Assembly: GCA_963799065.1 (NCBI GenBank)
Contig: CAWCVJ010000001.1
Span: 1,178,001 to 1,242,000, forward strand
Length of the DNA: 64,000 bases
Source of the DNA: JAJPHW01 sp963799065
GTDB taxonomy: Bacteria > Acidobacteriota > Terriglobia > Terriglobales > Acidobacteriaceae
Direction: 5' to 3'
The position numbers were made by a program, and so were the translations under genes. The stretch's first letter is position 1; each line of letters begins with the position of its first letter. The notes below the pieces were generated by a model that worked only from the letters and a program-made list of their open reading frames with translations, was not told the origin of the DNA and searched no databases. Shown here piece by piece: positions 8,627 to 18,190 of this stretch.

Positions 8627-9403
8627 CTATAGCGCCTCTTCATGGAAACGGCCGGCCATCGCGTCGTTAAGTCCTCTGAACACCGAATCGTAGTGTCCGC
8701 CCTCCGCGGCAAAGCGTAACGCTTTGACTCGTTCGACGCAAATCTCTGGTGGCGTGGGCTGGGTCTTCAGAATCGTCATGACTTCTGCGATGTAATCCTT
8801 GAGCGGCATGGCGCGCGGGTCTGAGGCCCCGTCCAAGAGATCGGTGGCGACGTAAGGCGGGATCAGTTCGAACACCTCCGTTGTGGAGTCTTGGAATCGA
8901 TACCGCAACGACTGGGTGTAGGAATGAATCGCGGCTTTGGTGGCACAGTATGTCGGAGTAAAAGCCAAAGGCACGAAGGCCAGGCCTGAGGAGACGTTCA
9001 TGATGGCCGAGTGGGGCTGCTTTTGCAGCAAGGGTATGAGTGCCGCCGTGAGCCGAATGGGGCCAAGCAAATTGGTTGCGATAATTGCCTCTGCGTCAGC
9101 CAGATCTTCCGGCTGAGACTTCAAGTTTTCCACCCGCATGATGCCCGCGTTGTTAATGAGAACGTTGAGCGCCGGGTACTGCTTTGCGACCTGCCCGGCG
9201 AAGCTGCGAACGTTAGCGCGGTCCTCAACGTCCAGAGCCAGGGACGCCATGCCCGGATTTGCCGCAGTTACCTCATCGAGCACCTGCTTGCGTCGACCCG
9301 CGATGATGACGTGATTGCCGAGCGCTTGAAAGGATTCCGCGAGCCCGCGCCCGATGCCGGAGCCGCCGCCAGTGATGAGGATGGTGTTGCCGGTTATCTT
9401 CAT
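8627..9403 (-). CDS. Short-chain dehydrogenase/reductase (DltE-like)
   Basis: A 258-residue classical SDR. TGGGSGIGRGLAE (residues about 9-21) binds the cofactor, NNAG occurs near residue 82, the catalytic Ser is in NVSSGLAFVP and the YxxxK pair in YCATKAA. The close match to 'oxidoreductase DltE' annotations is by overall pattern (QALGNHVIIAGRR, LIPLLQKQP). The ATG at 9403 is preferred over 9457 because AAGGTGG precedes it with good spacing and SDR homology begins there. Likely a soluble NAD(P)H-dependent oxidoreductase of unknown substrate. Confidence 0.88.
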   Translation of the reverse strand: MKITGNTILITGGGSGIGRGLAESFQALGNHVIIAGRRKQVLDEVTAANPGMASLALDVEDRANVRSFAGQVAKQYPALNVLINNAGIMRVENLKSQPEDLADAEAIIATNLLGPIRLTAALIPLLQKQPHSAIMNVSSGLAFVPLAFTPTYCATKAAIHSYTQSLRYRFQDSTTEVFELIPPYVATDLLDGASDPRAMPLKDYIAEVMTILKTQPTPPEICVERVKALRFAAEGGHYDSVFRGLNDAMAGRFHEEAL

Positions 9404-9498
9404 AGCCACCTTGGATTTACATGGCTCGGTATGGGATACAAAAAAAACCGCCCCCACGCAGACAACGCGAGAGGACGGGGAATTTCCGCGGCTAGAGA

Positions 9499-11166
9499 TT
9501 AGTTGCCGCCCATCGGCAGTTTCGGGTGAGCCCCTGCTGCACTCTCCGCTTGCGGCAGCAAGCCGAAAACGGCCACGCCGGTGGAAGTTCCCACATAAAC
9601 CCGGCCGTTCACGATCAGGGGGGTGCCAAAGTGGCTGGCGGTGCCAAAGGTGTCCCGCCCGGCGGCAGCCTGACTTGTGTTGTAAAGCTCTGTCGTCAGG
9701 TTGGTGGCTTCGTAGGCGTGCAAAACGTCGCCAGTACTTTTGTTATGCTCGATTGCCCATACGATTCCGTTCTGCGTCCCATTGGCAGAGATGCTGGGAG
9801 TGCTTCCGGGATAGGGGAAGGAGGTTGTGGTCTTACTGACAGGTGAGCTGGATAACCTGGCGTCGGAAAACTTAAACTTCAACAAATTGTTTCCCACCGG
9901 CCCAAAAAATACGCTGTTGTTGAAATAGGCGGGCATGGACCAGATTCCGCCGTTCAGAGCTCCATCGATCTCTTGATAGATAGCGCTGTCGTTGTTGGGA
10001 TTGAATTTGCCCATATTCACCTCATTCACGACATAGATGTTTCCGTCCTTACCCGCCCCAACCCCCAGGTAATAATCGTTTCCTTTGGCGTCCTTTTGCA
10101 CGGGGACCAGCAACGCGCCGCCGGAGCCGAGGTCCTCATCTGAATCGGATTCCTGCACCGTGTTGTGCATGGTGAAGTAGTCCGCAACCGCCAGTGTGTT
10201 GTTCGTGGTTGAGATACGAACGAAGGCATTGCCGTAATCGCCACTTTGAGGAAAGCCTTGTGCGTTGAGTGTCGTATCGAAGGTTCCGTTCGCATCGAGC
10301 AGGAAAATGTTGCCGTTGAATGCCGCCATGCCTGCACCAGCCTGCCAAATGGAACCTTCGCTTCCGTTTGGAGTCAGATTCAATACGCTGGTTTGCGCGA
10401 GTGTGCTTTCGCTGAAACCGATCACCCACCCGGTATAGGGCCGAGCGTCGCAGTGCGATGTCCAGCCGGTATAAATCACATGATTGACTAGAAGCAGGCC
10501 AGCCCGTTCCGCGTATTGGCCGGGGTCGAAAATCACGTAACCGCCTTGGCTGTTGTCCCCCGAACCGGGATACTTGGCCTGAATCGTCACAGGACCGCCA
10601 AATTCCTCCTGCCCGGTCGTGATGTCGAGTGCGTGGAGGCGCTGAAAATAGCCCGAGGAACTCTTGCTCATCGCGACCACATAGATGGTGCCATGGGGAC
10701 CGCTGGTACGGTCGATCACTGGAGTGGAGGTAATTCCAATTTGCGGGGTGATTTGGCCGCAGCCGTGGTTGTCGGACGGAGTCTCCCCTGCGCCCAGTAG
10801 TGACACTTGCCACAGGAGAGCACCGCCTCCGCCAAAGGCGTAAACGCTGTCGTTTTCGGTTACTGCATAAATGACATTGTGAGTTCCTTTTCCGGGAATG
10901 GAGACGTCGCTGAGGTATAAAGGCTCAGCATCGATGACGCCATCCACCGAGAGAAAGCCGATCTTGCCGAACGTGGATGCGTTGACATTAGTTACGGTAA
11001 GGGTGGTTTCGGCCAAATTCTGTCCAGTTCGTTGCTTATCGTTATGGTACGTGGTGACGTCGGTGGCGTGGGCGATTGTGGCCGCGCACAGGGTAAGGAT
11101 GCAAAGCCCTAGCGTATGAAATGGTTGAATGGAATTGTGGCAGCGGTCGTTCTGTGGGATTTTCAT
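9499..11166 (-). CDS. Secreted PQQ-like beta-propeller protein
   Basis: A 555-residue protein beginning with a signal peptide (hydrophobic stretch LGLCILTLCAATIAHA, likely cut near residue 35). The rest is repeated beta-strand units of the quinoprotein/WD type, for example DAEPLYLSDVSIPGKGTH, NVIYAVTENDSVYAF, GTIYVVAMSK and GRVYVGTSTGVAVFGL. The blades resemble PQQ-dehydrogenase propellers, but I do not see the dehydrogenase cofactor-binding residues, so this is likely a propeller without that enzyme activity. The ATG at 11166 follows AGAGGA and avoids a non-signal-like extension to 11220. It is probably exported and soluble or surface-bound; role unknown. Confidence 0.8.
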   Translation of the reverse strand: MKIPQNDRCHNSIQPFHTLGLCILTLCAATIAHATDVTTYHNDKQRTGQNLAETTLTVTNVNASTFGKIGFLSVDGVIDAEPLYLSDVSIPGKGTHNVIYAVTENDSVYAFGGGGALLWQVSLLGAGETPSDNHGCGQITPQIGITSTPVIDRTSGPHGTIYVVAMSKSSSGYFQRLHALDITTGQEEFGGPVTIQAKYPGSGDNSQGGYVIFDPGQYAERAGLLLVNHVIYTGWTSHCDARPYTGWVIGFSESTLAQTSVLNLTPNGSEGSIWQAGAGMAAFNGNIFLLDANGTFDTTLNAQGFPQSGDYGNAFVRISTTNNTLAVADYFTMHNTVQESDSDEDLGSGGALLVPVQKDAKGNDYYLGVGAGKDGNIYVVNEVNMGKFNPNNDSAIYQEIDGALNGGIWSMPAYFNNSVFFGPVGNNLLKFKFSDARLSSSPVSKTTTSFPYPGSTPSISANGTQNGIVWAIEHNKSTGDVLHAYEATNLTTELYNTSQAAAGRDTFGTASHFGTPLIVNGRVYVGTSTGVAVFGLLPQAESAAGAHPKLPMGGN

Positions 11167-11401
11167 CGAGTCCTCTTTCGCGGTCGGCCGCGGTCGGCGG
11201 AGTGGCGGTGGATTGGGCACTGCCGTCTCGGCCGGGATATTAAACGTTTGAGAGCGGAATTTCGAAGTCGAAATCCCAGTACTGTCCTAAAGTATCACCC
11301 GCATCGCGATTCTTACTCAATCGCCAGGACATGGCAACGGATTCTTGGGAGCCGGTTGAGGTTGGCTAGGGTCAGCGTTTCCTGTCGAAAATGACTTGAT
11401 C

Positions 11402-12206
11402 TTATTTAGGGGTGCCGGGCGGCGCTGGGGGAATCTGTTTTGCCGGCGTCAAATGATACTTGCGGTTGATCGCAGGCCAGTATTGGCGAAGCAGGTTGCC
11501 GCCAAACTTCCAGGCCAAGTCGGAGCCGTAACGAGTCAGGGTCGAACCCGCCGTCCGATTGCGGTCGGGATAGTAGGCATTGGCCAAGCCTTCGCTGGCG
11601 AGGGGGCCGATGAGTCCGGCATAGTTTACGACTGAATCGCCGAAATCGCTGCGAGTGAGAAACACCCGGGCTGCGGAATACTTAAGGGATTGCCTGAAGG
11701 AGAGGTTGCGGCGCACATAAAATCTCGGATCTTCATGCAGCATCGAGGCTACGAGGAAGGTGCCAAATAGATTATCTGAGGCCGAGCGCGCCAGGTTGGC
11801 GCCCAGGCGCTTGCCGAAGGCCTCGCCACCTTCGCCCCAGCCGGAGGGCCGGTCTACGGCCTGTCCCCAGCCGGAGCTAAGGATTGCGATACCGAATGTG
11901 GAGAGGGATACGCTGTTATCGGCCGCCAGTTCGAAACTTCCCCCATGCGCTGAGACGATCGCCATTGGTGGCGAGGTCGGGGAAGACGCGAGACCTCTTT
12001 TGCATGAGGACGGCGAAATCGAGGCTGCTCTTCAGATGCGTGTTCGATTTCGCGGATTGTGCCGAGGCGGAGGGTGCGTCCGGCGGAGGCGGTGCTTGTT
12101 GAGTCGCTCCGGCAGCGCAAAGCGTGGCGAAAGTTGCTGCCGCGAAGAACCCGTGCACTGAGATCGTAAGCAATTTTCTGTAAGCTGCGGTTCTATCCAA
12201 TGTCAT
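11402..12206 (-). pseudogene. Secreted orphan protein gene split by a +1 frameshift
   Basis: Two overlapping minus-strand frames make one protein of about 267 residues. The first (12206 to about 11944) has a signal peptide, a proline-rich linker QQAPPPPDAPSASAQ and the motif KRSRVFPDLATNGDRLS. The second (down to 11402) continues with FELAADNSVSLS, GWGQAVDRP, SMLHEDPRFYVRR, RVFLTRSDFGD, GLIGPLASEGLANAYYPDR and LRQYWP. These belong to one conserved protein type I associate with Acidobacteriota. The break falls at a run of five C (11940-11944): removing one base fuses the frames. It may be a sequencing error in a homopolymer or a real inactivating mutation. Function unknown; the product is probably periplasmic or in the outer membrane. 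Confidence 0.75.
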
Positions 12207-12414
12207 AGACAGGTCTTTGGGCGAAAATCGATTCTAAACGGAATCGCCGTTTTTGATGTCTTTGTGGATTCATGGGTTTGCCGGATTACGTTGCCCGACC
12301 CTTTGGTTCATGGCGTGAGAGATTTCAGCGTTGGCGGAACTTTGATGTGAACGATTGCGTACTTCCAACTGATTAGGTTCCGGGTGCCGACAGCGCTCGG
12401 CAAAGGAGGATCTC

Positions 12415-12774
12415 ATGTTTGAAGACTTAAATGGCTTGGCAGCGATCGTAGGCTTCTTCTCAGTTCCACTGGCGGGTTTGAGCTTCTACACTCTATACCG
12501 TTTTCGCAAAATACGAAGCGAGGAGCGCATGGCGGCGTTAGTGCGGGGCGTTAACGTGGCTCTGGAGCCGGATCTTTCCGAAGTCGCACGCTCGCGGCGG
12601 TCTGGCATTTTGCTGGTTTCAGGAGCTATCGGTTATATGACGACATTTGCTCTGATCGCACGGGTCGCGCCCGATGCATGGGTCGCGGCCAGCTTCGGCA
12701 TTATTCCGCTGGCAATTGGCGCGGGCTGCTTCGTAGATTCAGCCATGGTGCGGCGGGATATGGGCGGGGCATAA
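12415..12774 (+). CDS. Small membrane protein, unknown function
   Basis: A 119-residue protein preceded by a near-perfect ribosome site (AAAGGAGGATCTC then ATG), so it is very likely translated. The first 28 residues form one membrane helix ending in YTLYRFRKIRSEER; two further helices lie at about residues 65-85 and 90-110. The architecture of one helix, a basic stretch containing EERMAALVRG, then two helices resembles DUF6249-type small membrane proteins. No catalytic motif seen. It stands alone between the frameshifted orphan and the ferritin-like gene. Confidence 0.75.
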   Translation: MFEDLNGLAAIVGFFSVPLAGLSFYTLYRFRKIRSEERMAALVRGVNVALEPDLSEVARSRRSGILLVSGAIGYMTTFALIARVAPDAWVAASFGIIPLAIGAGCFVDSAMVRRDMGGA

Positions 12775-12883
12775 GCCTCACCCCGTCGCATAAATATTTT
12801 TTCTACAATGCCGATTCAATGCGGAAAGTTCAGGCATCATAGACTTGCGCCGCTGTCCTTACAATTAAGCGGCTGGAGAATCT

Positions 12884-13351
12884 ATGGCTAAGAACGGAAC
12901 AGGGAAGTTTACCCGCAAGCAGTTTATCGACGCGTTGAATGAGGACTTATCGCGGGAGTATCAGGCGATCATCGCCTATGTGAATTATTCGCAGGTGCTG
13001 AAGGGCGCGCAGTATATGAACATCGCGGACGAACTCGCGGTTCACGCCAAAGAAGAGCTCGACCACGCGCTCCAGATTTCGAATCACATCGACTACCTCG
13101 GCGGCATGCCCTCGGTGACTCCGAAGCCGGTGAAGACGTCGGAGAAAAATGAAGACATGTTGCGCTTCGACCTCGACAACGAGCGCGAGACCATCCGCCA
13201 ATATCGTCGCCGAGTGAAGCAAGCCGACGAACTGAATGAATTCGCCATCGCCGAAGGCTTACGCGACATTTTGATTCAGGAGCAGGACCACTTGATCGCG
13301 CTGGCGACCGCGTTAGGGATCGATCCGCCTGACCCGGGGATCGCGGAATAA
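12884..13351 (+). CDS. Ferritin-like di-iron domain protein (bacterioferritin-like)
   Basis: A 155-residue four-helix-bundle protein. The carboxylate/histidine pattern of ferritin-like proteins is present: Glu in LSREYQAI, ExxH in EELDHA, Glu in NERETIRQYR and ExxH in IQEQDHL. This arrangement is found in bacterioferritin-like and DPS-like annotations. It would bind a di-iron centre and act in iron storage or peroxide detoxification in the cytoplasm. I see no heme-ligand methionine in the bacterioferritin position. A TACAAT hexamer lies about 20 bases upstream of the start but no good -35 partner was found. Confidence 0.85.
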   Translation: MAKNGTGKFTRKQFIDALNEDLSREYQAIIAYVNYSQVLKGAQYMNIADELAVHAKEELDHALQISNHIDYLGGMPSVTPKPVKTSEKNEDMLRFDLDNERETIRQYRRRVKQADELNEFAIAEGLRDILIQEQDHLIALATALGIDPPDPGIAE

Positions 13352-13385
13352 GCTTTGCGGGGCTCGTTGCTATCGCGGGCGATCG

Positions 13386-13949
13386 TCATCGCGGACCACC
13401 GCTGAATCCAAGCTCTCTCCATATTTTGTCCCAGTGCCAGATGCCGTAGGATGCACTGTCGGGTAGGCGGTAGCCGAGCCGTCGCGCCAGCGCGATGATT
13501 TGGCCACGATGATGCGCATCGTGCGCAAACATATAAGCGAACATGGTCGGTCCTGCCGGCCAGTGTGGCGCCCAGCTTCCGCGCGAAAATATCTTTACTC
13601 GGCGATTGGGATCGTCCGATAAGGCTTCTTCGAGCATGAGCAGGCATTGCTTCGTGCTCTTCTTGTGAGCCGCCGCCGTCAGCTTCACCGTGCATCGTAA
13701 CGGATCAAGCGCCGCCGGGCATTTAAGATGCGGCGCCGACCACTTGAGCCAAATCAACCGGCTGTTATGCATGTGGGCAAACATGGCGCCGATGGTTCGC
13801 GCGTCAGACCTCTTCCCCTCGGACGGCTTGGCGCGCCAGGCCCGCGCGTCCAGATTCTCAAGGAGAAGCTGGTTCATGCGATCGTTGGCCGCGAAGGTTT
13901 CGAGGAGAGCGGTGGTCGGGTTGGGTGATGGCAATACGCGACGTGGCAT
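13386..13949 (-). CDS. DinB family protein
   Basis: A 187-residue protein of the DinB/YfiT-like four-helix fold. The metal-binding histidines appear as MFAHMHNSRLIWLKW and HDAHHRGQIIALARRLG. Such proteins are often thiol-dependent transferases or have unknown roles; the family is expanded in soil bacteria. Transcribed divergently from gpmI, 48 bases apart. No pathway context. Confidence 0.85.
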   Translation of the reverse strand: MPRRVLPSPNPTTALLETFAANDRMNQLLLENLDARAWRAKPSEGKRSDARTIGAMFAHMHNSRLIWLKWSAPHLKCPAALDPLRCTVKLTAAAHKKSTKQCLLMLEEALSDDPNRRVKIFSRGSWAPHWPAGPTMFAYMFAHDAHHRGQIIALARRLGYRLPDSASYGIWHWDKIWRELGFSGGPR

Positions 13950-13997
13950 AGAGTTCTGTTTGAAAGTTTAATCGCGATATGATGTTCTCATTCTCGT

Positions 13998-15605
13998 ATG
14001 CGTCCTAAACCCTTGGTGTTGATCATTCTTGATGGCTGGGGATACAGCCCCAAAATTGAGGCAAATGCGATTGCTTTGGCGCGGAAGCCGGTGTATGACC
14101 GGTTGCTCAAGGAGTATCCCAATACGCTGATTCAGACTAGCGGGCACGCGGTTGGACTGCCCGAGGGGCAGATGGGCAACAGCGAAGTCGGGCACCTGAA
14201 CATTGGCGCCGGCCGCGTGGTTCACATGGACAGCACGCGCATCGAGCTGATGATTCAGAATGGCGAGTTCTTTCAATATCCGGTGCTGCTGGCGGCGATG
14301 AAACATGCGCGCGTCAATGGGCGCCGGCTGCATTTGTTTGGCTTGCTGTCCGATGGCGGGGTGCATTCTTATCAGACGCACCTGCACGCCCTGCTGCGCA
14401 TGGCCAAGGAGCAGTCGGTCGAGCGCGTGTTCGTGCACGCCTTCATGGACGGGCGCGACACGCTGCCCACCAACGGGGCGGGCTACATGGAGCAGTTGCT
14501 GCAGAAGATGCGCGAGTACAACTGCGGTAAAATCGCCAGCGTCAGCGGACGTTATTATGCGATGGATCGCGACCGGCGATGGGAGCGGATTGCGCTGGCC
14601 TTCGACGCAATGGTCGCGGGCGAGGCCAAGGGCGGCGTGGTGGCGGACCCGGTGCAGGGAATCAAGCAGAGCTATAACCGCGATGTGACAGACGAATTCA
14701 TTGTCCCGTTTGTGTGCCGCGAGGCGGGAGCGGATGCGAAGGCGTCGACCATTCAGGATGAAGACGCGTGCATCTGCTATAACTTTCGGGCCGACCGGGT
14801 GCGCGAGATTACGCGAGCGCTTACGCGCAACAGCGGATTAAATGAGCAGGGTGGGCGCGACTTACCCGGCGCGGACGATTTGGATGCGACCATTCCGCGC
14901 GAGCGCGCTCCGAAGGATTTACATTACGTGTGCATGACGCAGTACGACAAAAACTTCAAGCTGCCGGTGGTGATTCCGCCGGAGTCGATGAAGAACTTGC
15001 TGGCCAATGTGATGGCTGGGGCAAATCTAAGAAACTTGCGAGTTGCGGAGTCGGAAAAGTACGCACATGTGACGTACTTCTTCAACGGAGGCATCGAGCA
15101 GCCGTTCGCAGGAGAAGATCGCGCGCTGATTCCGTCGGTGAAAGTTCCGACTTATGATTTGAAGCCGGAGATGTCCGCCGAAGGCATTGCGGATCGCGTC
15201 GTCAAGGCCGTCGAAGACGCGACCTTCGACGTGATCATCGTAAACTTCGCCAACGCCGACATGGTTGGGCATTCAGGAAAACTTGAGCCGACCGTAAAGG
15301 CGGTCGAAACTGTCGATGCTTGCCTGGGACGTATTGAGCGCGCGGTGAAGGCTCGGGGCGGGGCGATGCTGATAACCGCGGACCACGGCAATGCTGAACA
15401 GATGATCGACCCGGCAACGGGCGGCCCGCACACGGCGCACACAACGAATCCGGTGCCGTTTATCGTGGTGGCAGAGAATGGGGCAAAGTATTCGCTGGCA
15501 CCAGGAGGATCGCTGCGCGACATTTCTCCCACGGTGCTGGGCATGCTGGGCATCGCCGAGCCGGGAGAGATGACCGGGCACGATTTGCGGGTTTTAAAGA
15601 AATGA
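13998..15605 (+). CDS. gpmI: 2,3-bisphosphoglycerate-independent phosphoglycerate mutase
   Basis: A 535-residue cytoplasmic glycolytic enzyme that interconverts 3- and 2-phosphoglycerate using two metal ions. LIILDGWGYSP carries the first metal-binding Asp, and the phosphorylated Ser62 is in GQMGNSEVGHLNIGAGR. Later family motifs include HLFGLLSDGGVHS, DGRDTLP, GRYYAMDRD, NFRADR, HVTYFFNGG, NFANADMVGHSG and TADHGNAEQM. Length is usual for the family. It stands as a single gene, convergent with the HemQ-type gene eight bases downstream. Confidence 0.97.
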   Translation: MRPKPLVLIILDGWGYSPKIEANAIALARKPVYDRLLKEYPNTLIQTSGHAVGLPEGQMGNSEVGHLNIGAGRVVHMDSTRIELMIQNGEFFQYPVLLAAMKHARVNGRRLHLFGLLSDGGVHSYQTHLHALLRMAKEQSVERVFVHAFMDGRDTLPTNGAGYMEQLLQKMREYNCGKIASVSGRYYAMDRDRRWERIALAFDAMVAGEAKGGVVADPVQGIKQSYNRDVTDEFIVPFVCREAGADAKASTIQDEDACICYNFRADRVREITRALTRNSGLNEQGGRDLPGADDLDATIPRERAPKDLHYVCMTQYDKNFKLPVVIPPESMKNLLANVMAGANLRNLRVAESEKYAHVTYFFNGGIEQPFAGEDRALIPSVKVPTYDLKPEMSAEGIADRVVKAVEDATFDVIIVNFANADMVGHSGKLEPTVKAVETVDACLGRIERAVKARGGAMLITADHGNAEQMIDPATGGPHTAHTTNPVPFIVVAENGAKYSLAPGGSLRDISPTVLGMLGIAEPGEMTGHDLRVLKK

Positions 15606-15613
15606 TACCTGGA

Positions 15614-16468
15614 CTACATAGGCAATGTGCCCGCCAAAAGTGTCCCCATGGAAGCTGCCGGAATTCTGAGTCCCACGTAGAACGTTCCGAACAACGCGTA
15701 GACGGCGCTGACTTCGTCGAAGCGCATTTCGTAGATGAGTTTCTTGAAAACTAAGGGATCGTCCGCGAACAGGTCGACGCCCCACTCCCAGTCGTCGAAG
15801 CCGATCGATCCGCTGATGATTTGTTTGACTTCCCCTGCGTAGCGGCGGCCGATCAGTCCGTGTTCGTTCATTTGGCGGGCGCGTTCTTCGATGGGCAGGG
15901 AGTACCAGTTCTTGATTTCGCCGCGCTTGCGATCCATCGGATAGAAGCACGCGTAACGATTGGGCGGAATTGCCGGAAAAAGGCGCGAGTGCATGGCCTG
16001 ACGCTGCCGCGTTAGAGTTTCTTCAATAGCTGCCTTCCACCCCGGCGAATGAGGCACGAGGCCGCGGTCGGACAATTCTTTGTATGTCTTGACTGTGGAC
16101 TCGTAGAGACCCAACTCGATCACGGAGAGATAAGAGCTCGTCGGTTCCAGATAGTCATTGATCTGCAAGTTCGCGAGCGTGAGTTCAACCTGATTCAGCT
16201 CATCGAACGAAGACCGGAAATGGACGAACATCAAGTCGCCCTTGTGTCCGAGCAGGGAAAAGATCGCCGAAGTACCGTTGGCGCTTTGTTCCATGGCTTC
16301 CAGCGCGGCTGCGGCTTCGCTTGCAATTTCAGTTTTTTGCGCATCCCGCAGCGCGCGCCACGCGGACCATCGTACGCGCATTGTCTGATGCAGAACGCTG
16401 TAGCCCTCAAGGGTGAGCGGGACAGGCGGAATTTCGGACGCGGGCGAGCGGTTAGATTCGTTGGTCAT
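15614..16468 (-). CDS. hemQ: Coproheme decarboxylase (HemQ/chlorite-dismutase family)
   Basis: A 284-residue protein of the chlorite-dismutase-like fold. The C-terminal half is HemQ-like: CFYPMDRKRGE, NWYSLPIEERARQMNEHG, GRRYAGEVKQI and SGSIGFDDWEWGVDLF. The tyrosine of NWY (Tyr189) corresponds to the catalytic tyrosine of coproheme decarboxylases, which form heme b in the coproporphyrin-dependent pathway. This implies the host makes heme by that route. No other heme genes are near. Confident on family; high on function because chlorite dismutases proper lack this NWY segment. Confidence 0.85.
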   Translation of the reverse strand: MTNESNRSPASEIPPVPLTLEGYSVLHQTMRVRWSAWRALRDAQKTEIASEAAAALEAMEQSANGTSAIFSLLGHKGDLMFVHFRSSFDELNQVELTLANLQINDYLEPTSSYLSVIELGLYESTVKTYKELSDRGLVPHSPGWKAAIEETLTRQRQAMHSRLFPAIPPNRYACFYPMDRKRGEIKNWYSLPIEERARQMNEHGLIGRRYAGEVKQIISGSIGFDDWEWGVDLFADDPLVFKKLIYEMRFDEVSAVYALFGTFYVGLRIPAASMGTLLAGTLPM

Positions 16469-16525
16469 TCGGATCGAAAGATTAACTAGCCTTTTCGATT
16501 GTAAACGCCTCGGGCAGACTCGCGT

Positions 16526-18100
16526 TCAATTCCAGTGTTTCAAGTGGGGCCATGCATCTTTCAACGGCATCTTGAAGTGGTTGCAGACAAGAATGGTGAA
16601 GTGCTCTTCGCCCATGGAATGGGGAACGTCGAGCGCCGGTCCGAGCTCGACGCTCTGACACCAATCCTTGGCATCATCTAGATTCCATTGCAGCAGAATA
16701 ACGCGTTCGCCGGTGTAATCGCGCGGTCCCCAGTAGTAATAGTTCTGGTGTGCACTGATAGCCTTGGGCAGTCCATATCGCCAGCCGAAGAAGTCGACGG
16801 CTCCCGCTTCGCCATAATTGCCCGCCAGAATAGCGGTCTTGGCGCGTTCCGCCGGAGGCAGCGCGTTGTACACACTGGCGACTGCGGACACCATTTCTGG
16901 CCACCCGAACTCATCTCCGAAGTGTTGCGGAAGATCGCCGCTGGTGGCCGTTTCGTTGTTCTTGGGCTTGACGCCGAGTTTCTCCATGTAAGGGACAATT
17001 TCGGCGGGCGCAAGAATTGGCACGACCAGCGGGATGGCGATCACACCCGTTAAAACGAGGACGACTACAAGCGCGGGAATCCAACGAACAAACTTGCCCG
17101 CATTCCGAACGCTTTCCCAGAAGACTCCGCCTGCGGCAAACAGCATGGGATAAATCGGCGCGAGGTAGTAGTCTTTGCCGTGGAGCGCCATCAGGATCAG
17201 AAAAAATATCAGAAACGTGATACCCAAAACGCGATATGCGTTAGCTCTTTTGTTGAAGAGCAAGAAGCCCAGGCCCGCTACCCAGACGAGAGCGGTCGTC
17301 GGCCCTAGCGAGAAAATTTGCTGGCCGAAGAAGGGAAGCGGCGGCAGTTCGACATTCTTGTGAGTGCGCTTCACGTTGCTCAGGTCGACCCAGGTGGCGA
17401 AGCCGTGTTGCACCTGCCAAATGAAATTAGGAAGGCTGAGCAAAACGACGACGCCGGCAGCGATCCAGAACCACTTAGTCATCAACAGACGCCGCCCGGA
17501 CGTAAGAAGTAGTCCGCCGACCAGACTGAGCAGAAAAAACATCGTTGAGTGTTTATTTTCGATACCGATGCCAAGTAGGACGCCGCAGCCTACCAGCCAC
17601 TGCGGGCGATCCTGGTTGATAGCCCGAAGCAGGAAGTAGACACAGCCCATCCAAAACAAGGGCTCGAATGGATTCATCGAAAAGCGAGTTGTTTGATTCA
17701 AAATCACCGGCGCCAGGAAAACGCTTAGGCAGGCCAGAAATATGGCAAATCGCTTTCCGCCCAGTTCGCGCGTGATCAAGCCGGTCAGCAAAATCTCCGC
17801 TCCACCGGCTAGCGCGGGGAGAAATCGGATGGCACGCAAGGAGTCGCCGAGCATGCTTCGAGAAATATGGAGAATGAGAGCTGCGAGCGGAGCAAAGTCG
17901 ACGTAGCCCCATGCCAGGTGATCGCTGGTGGCGAGATAGTAAAGCTCGTCGCGAAAATATCCGTACCGGTTATTGGTCAGAAGTTGGAGCAGGACGGCGC
18001 AAGCAGCGATTGCCCAGGCCCACAGGAGGCTACCCGACCGGTCGCTCCCTGCATGACTTACACGTTCGGAGTTCCCGCGCTGTAAAGCCGGATCGTTCAT
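16526..18100 (-). CDS. GT39/ArnT-like membrane glycosyltransferase
   Basis: A 524-residue polytopic protein with about eleven membrane helices up to residue 360 and a soluble C-terminal domain. The first periplasmic loop has YGYFRDELYYLATSDHLAWGYVD with the acidic pair of dolichyl-phosphate-mannose-type transferases, followed by PLAALILHISRSMLGDS. Such enzymes move a sugar from a polyprenyl-phosphate donor to lipid or protein on the outer face of the inner membrane. The acceptor is not predictable. Starts at the ATG at 18100; the neighbours are unrelated. Confidence 0.85.
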   Translation of the reverse strand: MNDPALQRGNSERVSHAGSDRSGSLLWAWAIAACAVLLQLLTNNRYGYFRDELYYLATSDHLAWGYVDFAPLAALILHISRSMLGDSLRAIRFLPALAGGAEILLTGLITRELGGKRFAIFLACLSVFLAPVILNQTTRFSMNPFEPLFWMGCVYFLLRAINQDRPQWLVGCGVLLGIGIENKHSTMFFLLSLVGGLLLTSGRRLLMTKWFWIAAGVVVLLSLPNFIWQVQHGFATWVDLSNVKRTHKNVELPPLPFFGQQIFSLGPTTALVWVAGLGFLLFNKRANAYRVLGITFLIFFLILMALHGKDYYLAPIYPMLFAAGGVFWESVRNAGKFVRWIPALVVVLVLTGVIAIPLVVPILAPAEIVPYMEKLGVKPKNNETATSGDLPQHFGDEFGWPEMVSAVASVYNALPPAERAKTAILAGNYGEAGAVDFFGWRYGLPKAISAHQNYYYWGPRDYTGERVILLQWNLDDAKDWCQSVELGPALDVPHSMGEEHFTILVCNHFKMPLKDAWPHLKHWN

Positions 18101-18190
18101 CTTTATTTTTTTACGCTTGCCCGGAAGTATACGCGAGGGATTCAGAATTAGTTCCTTTTTCGCTCATTGCGGGCGCGTTACAATTCGGGT

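Noticed and set aside
11167..11401. 235-base space between the propeller and the frameshifted gene
   Set aside because: Searched for tRNA arms, hairpins with T-tracts and coding sequence; nothing convincing was seen.
12207..12414. 208-base space before the small membrane protein
   Set aside because: No RNA gene or clear promoter pair; only the ribosome site next to 12415 is supported.
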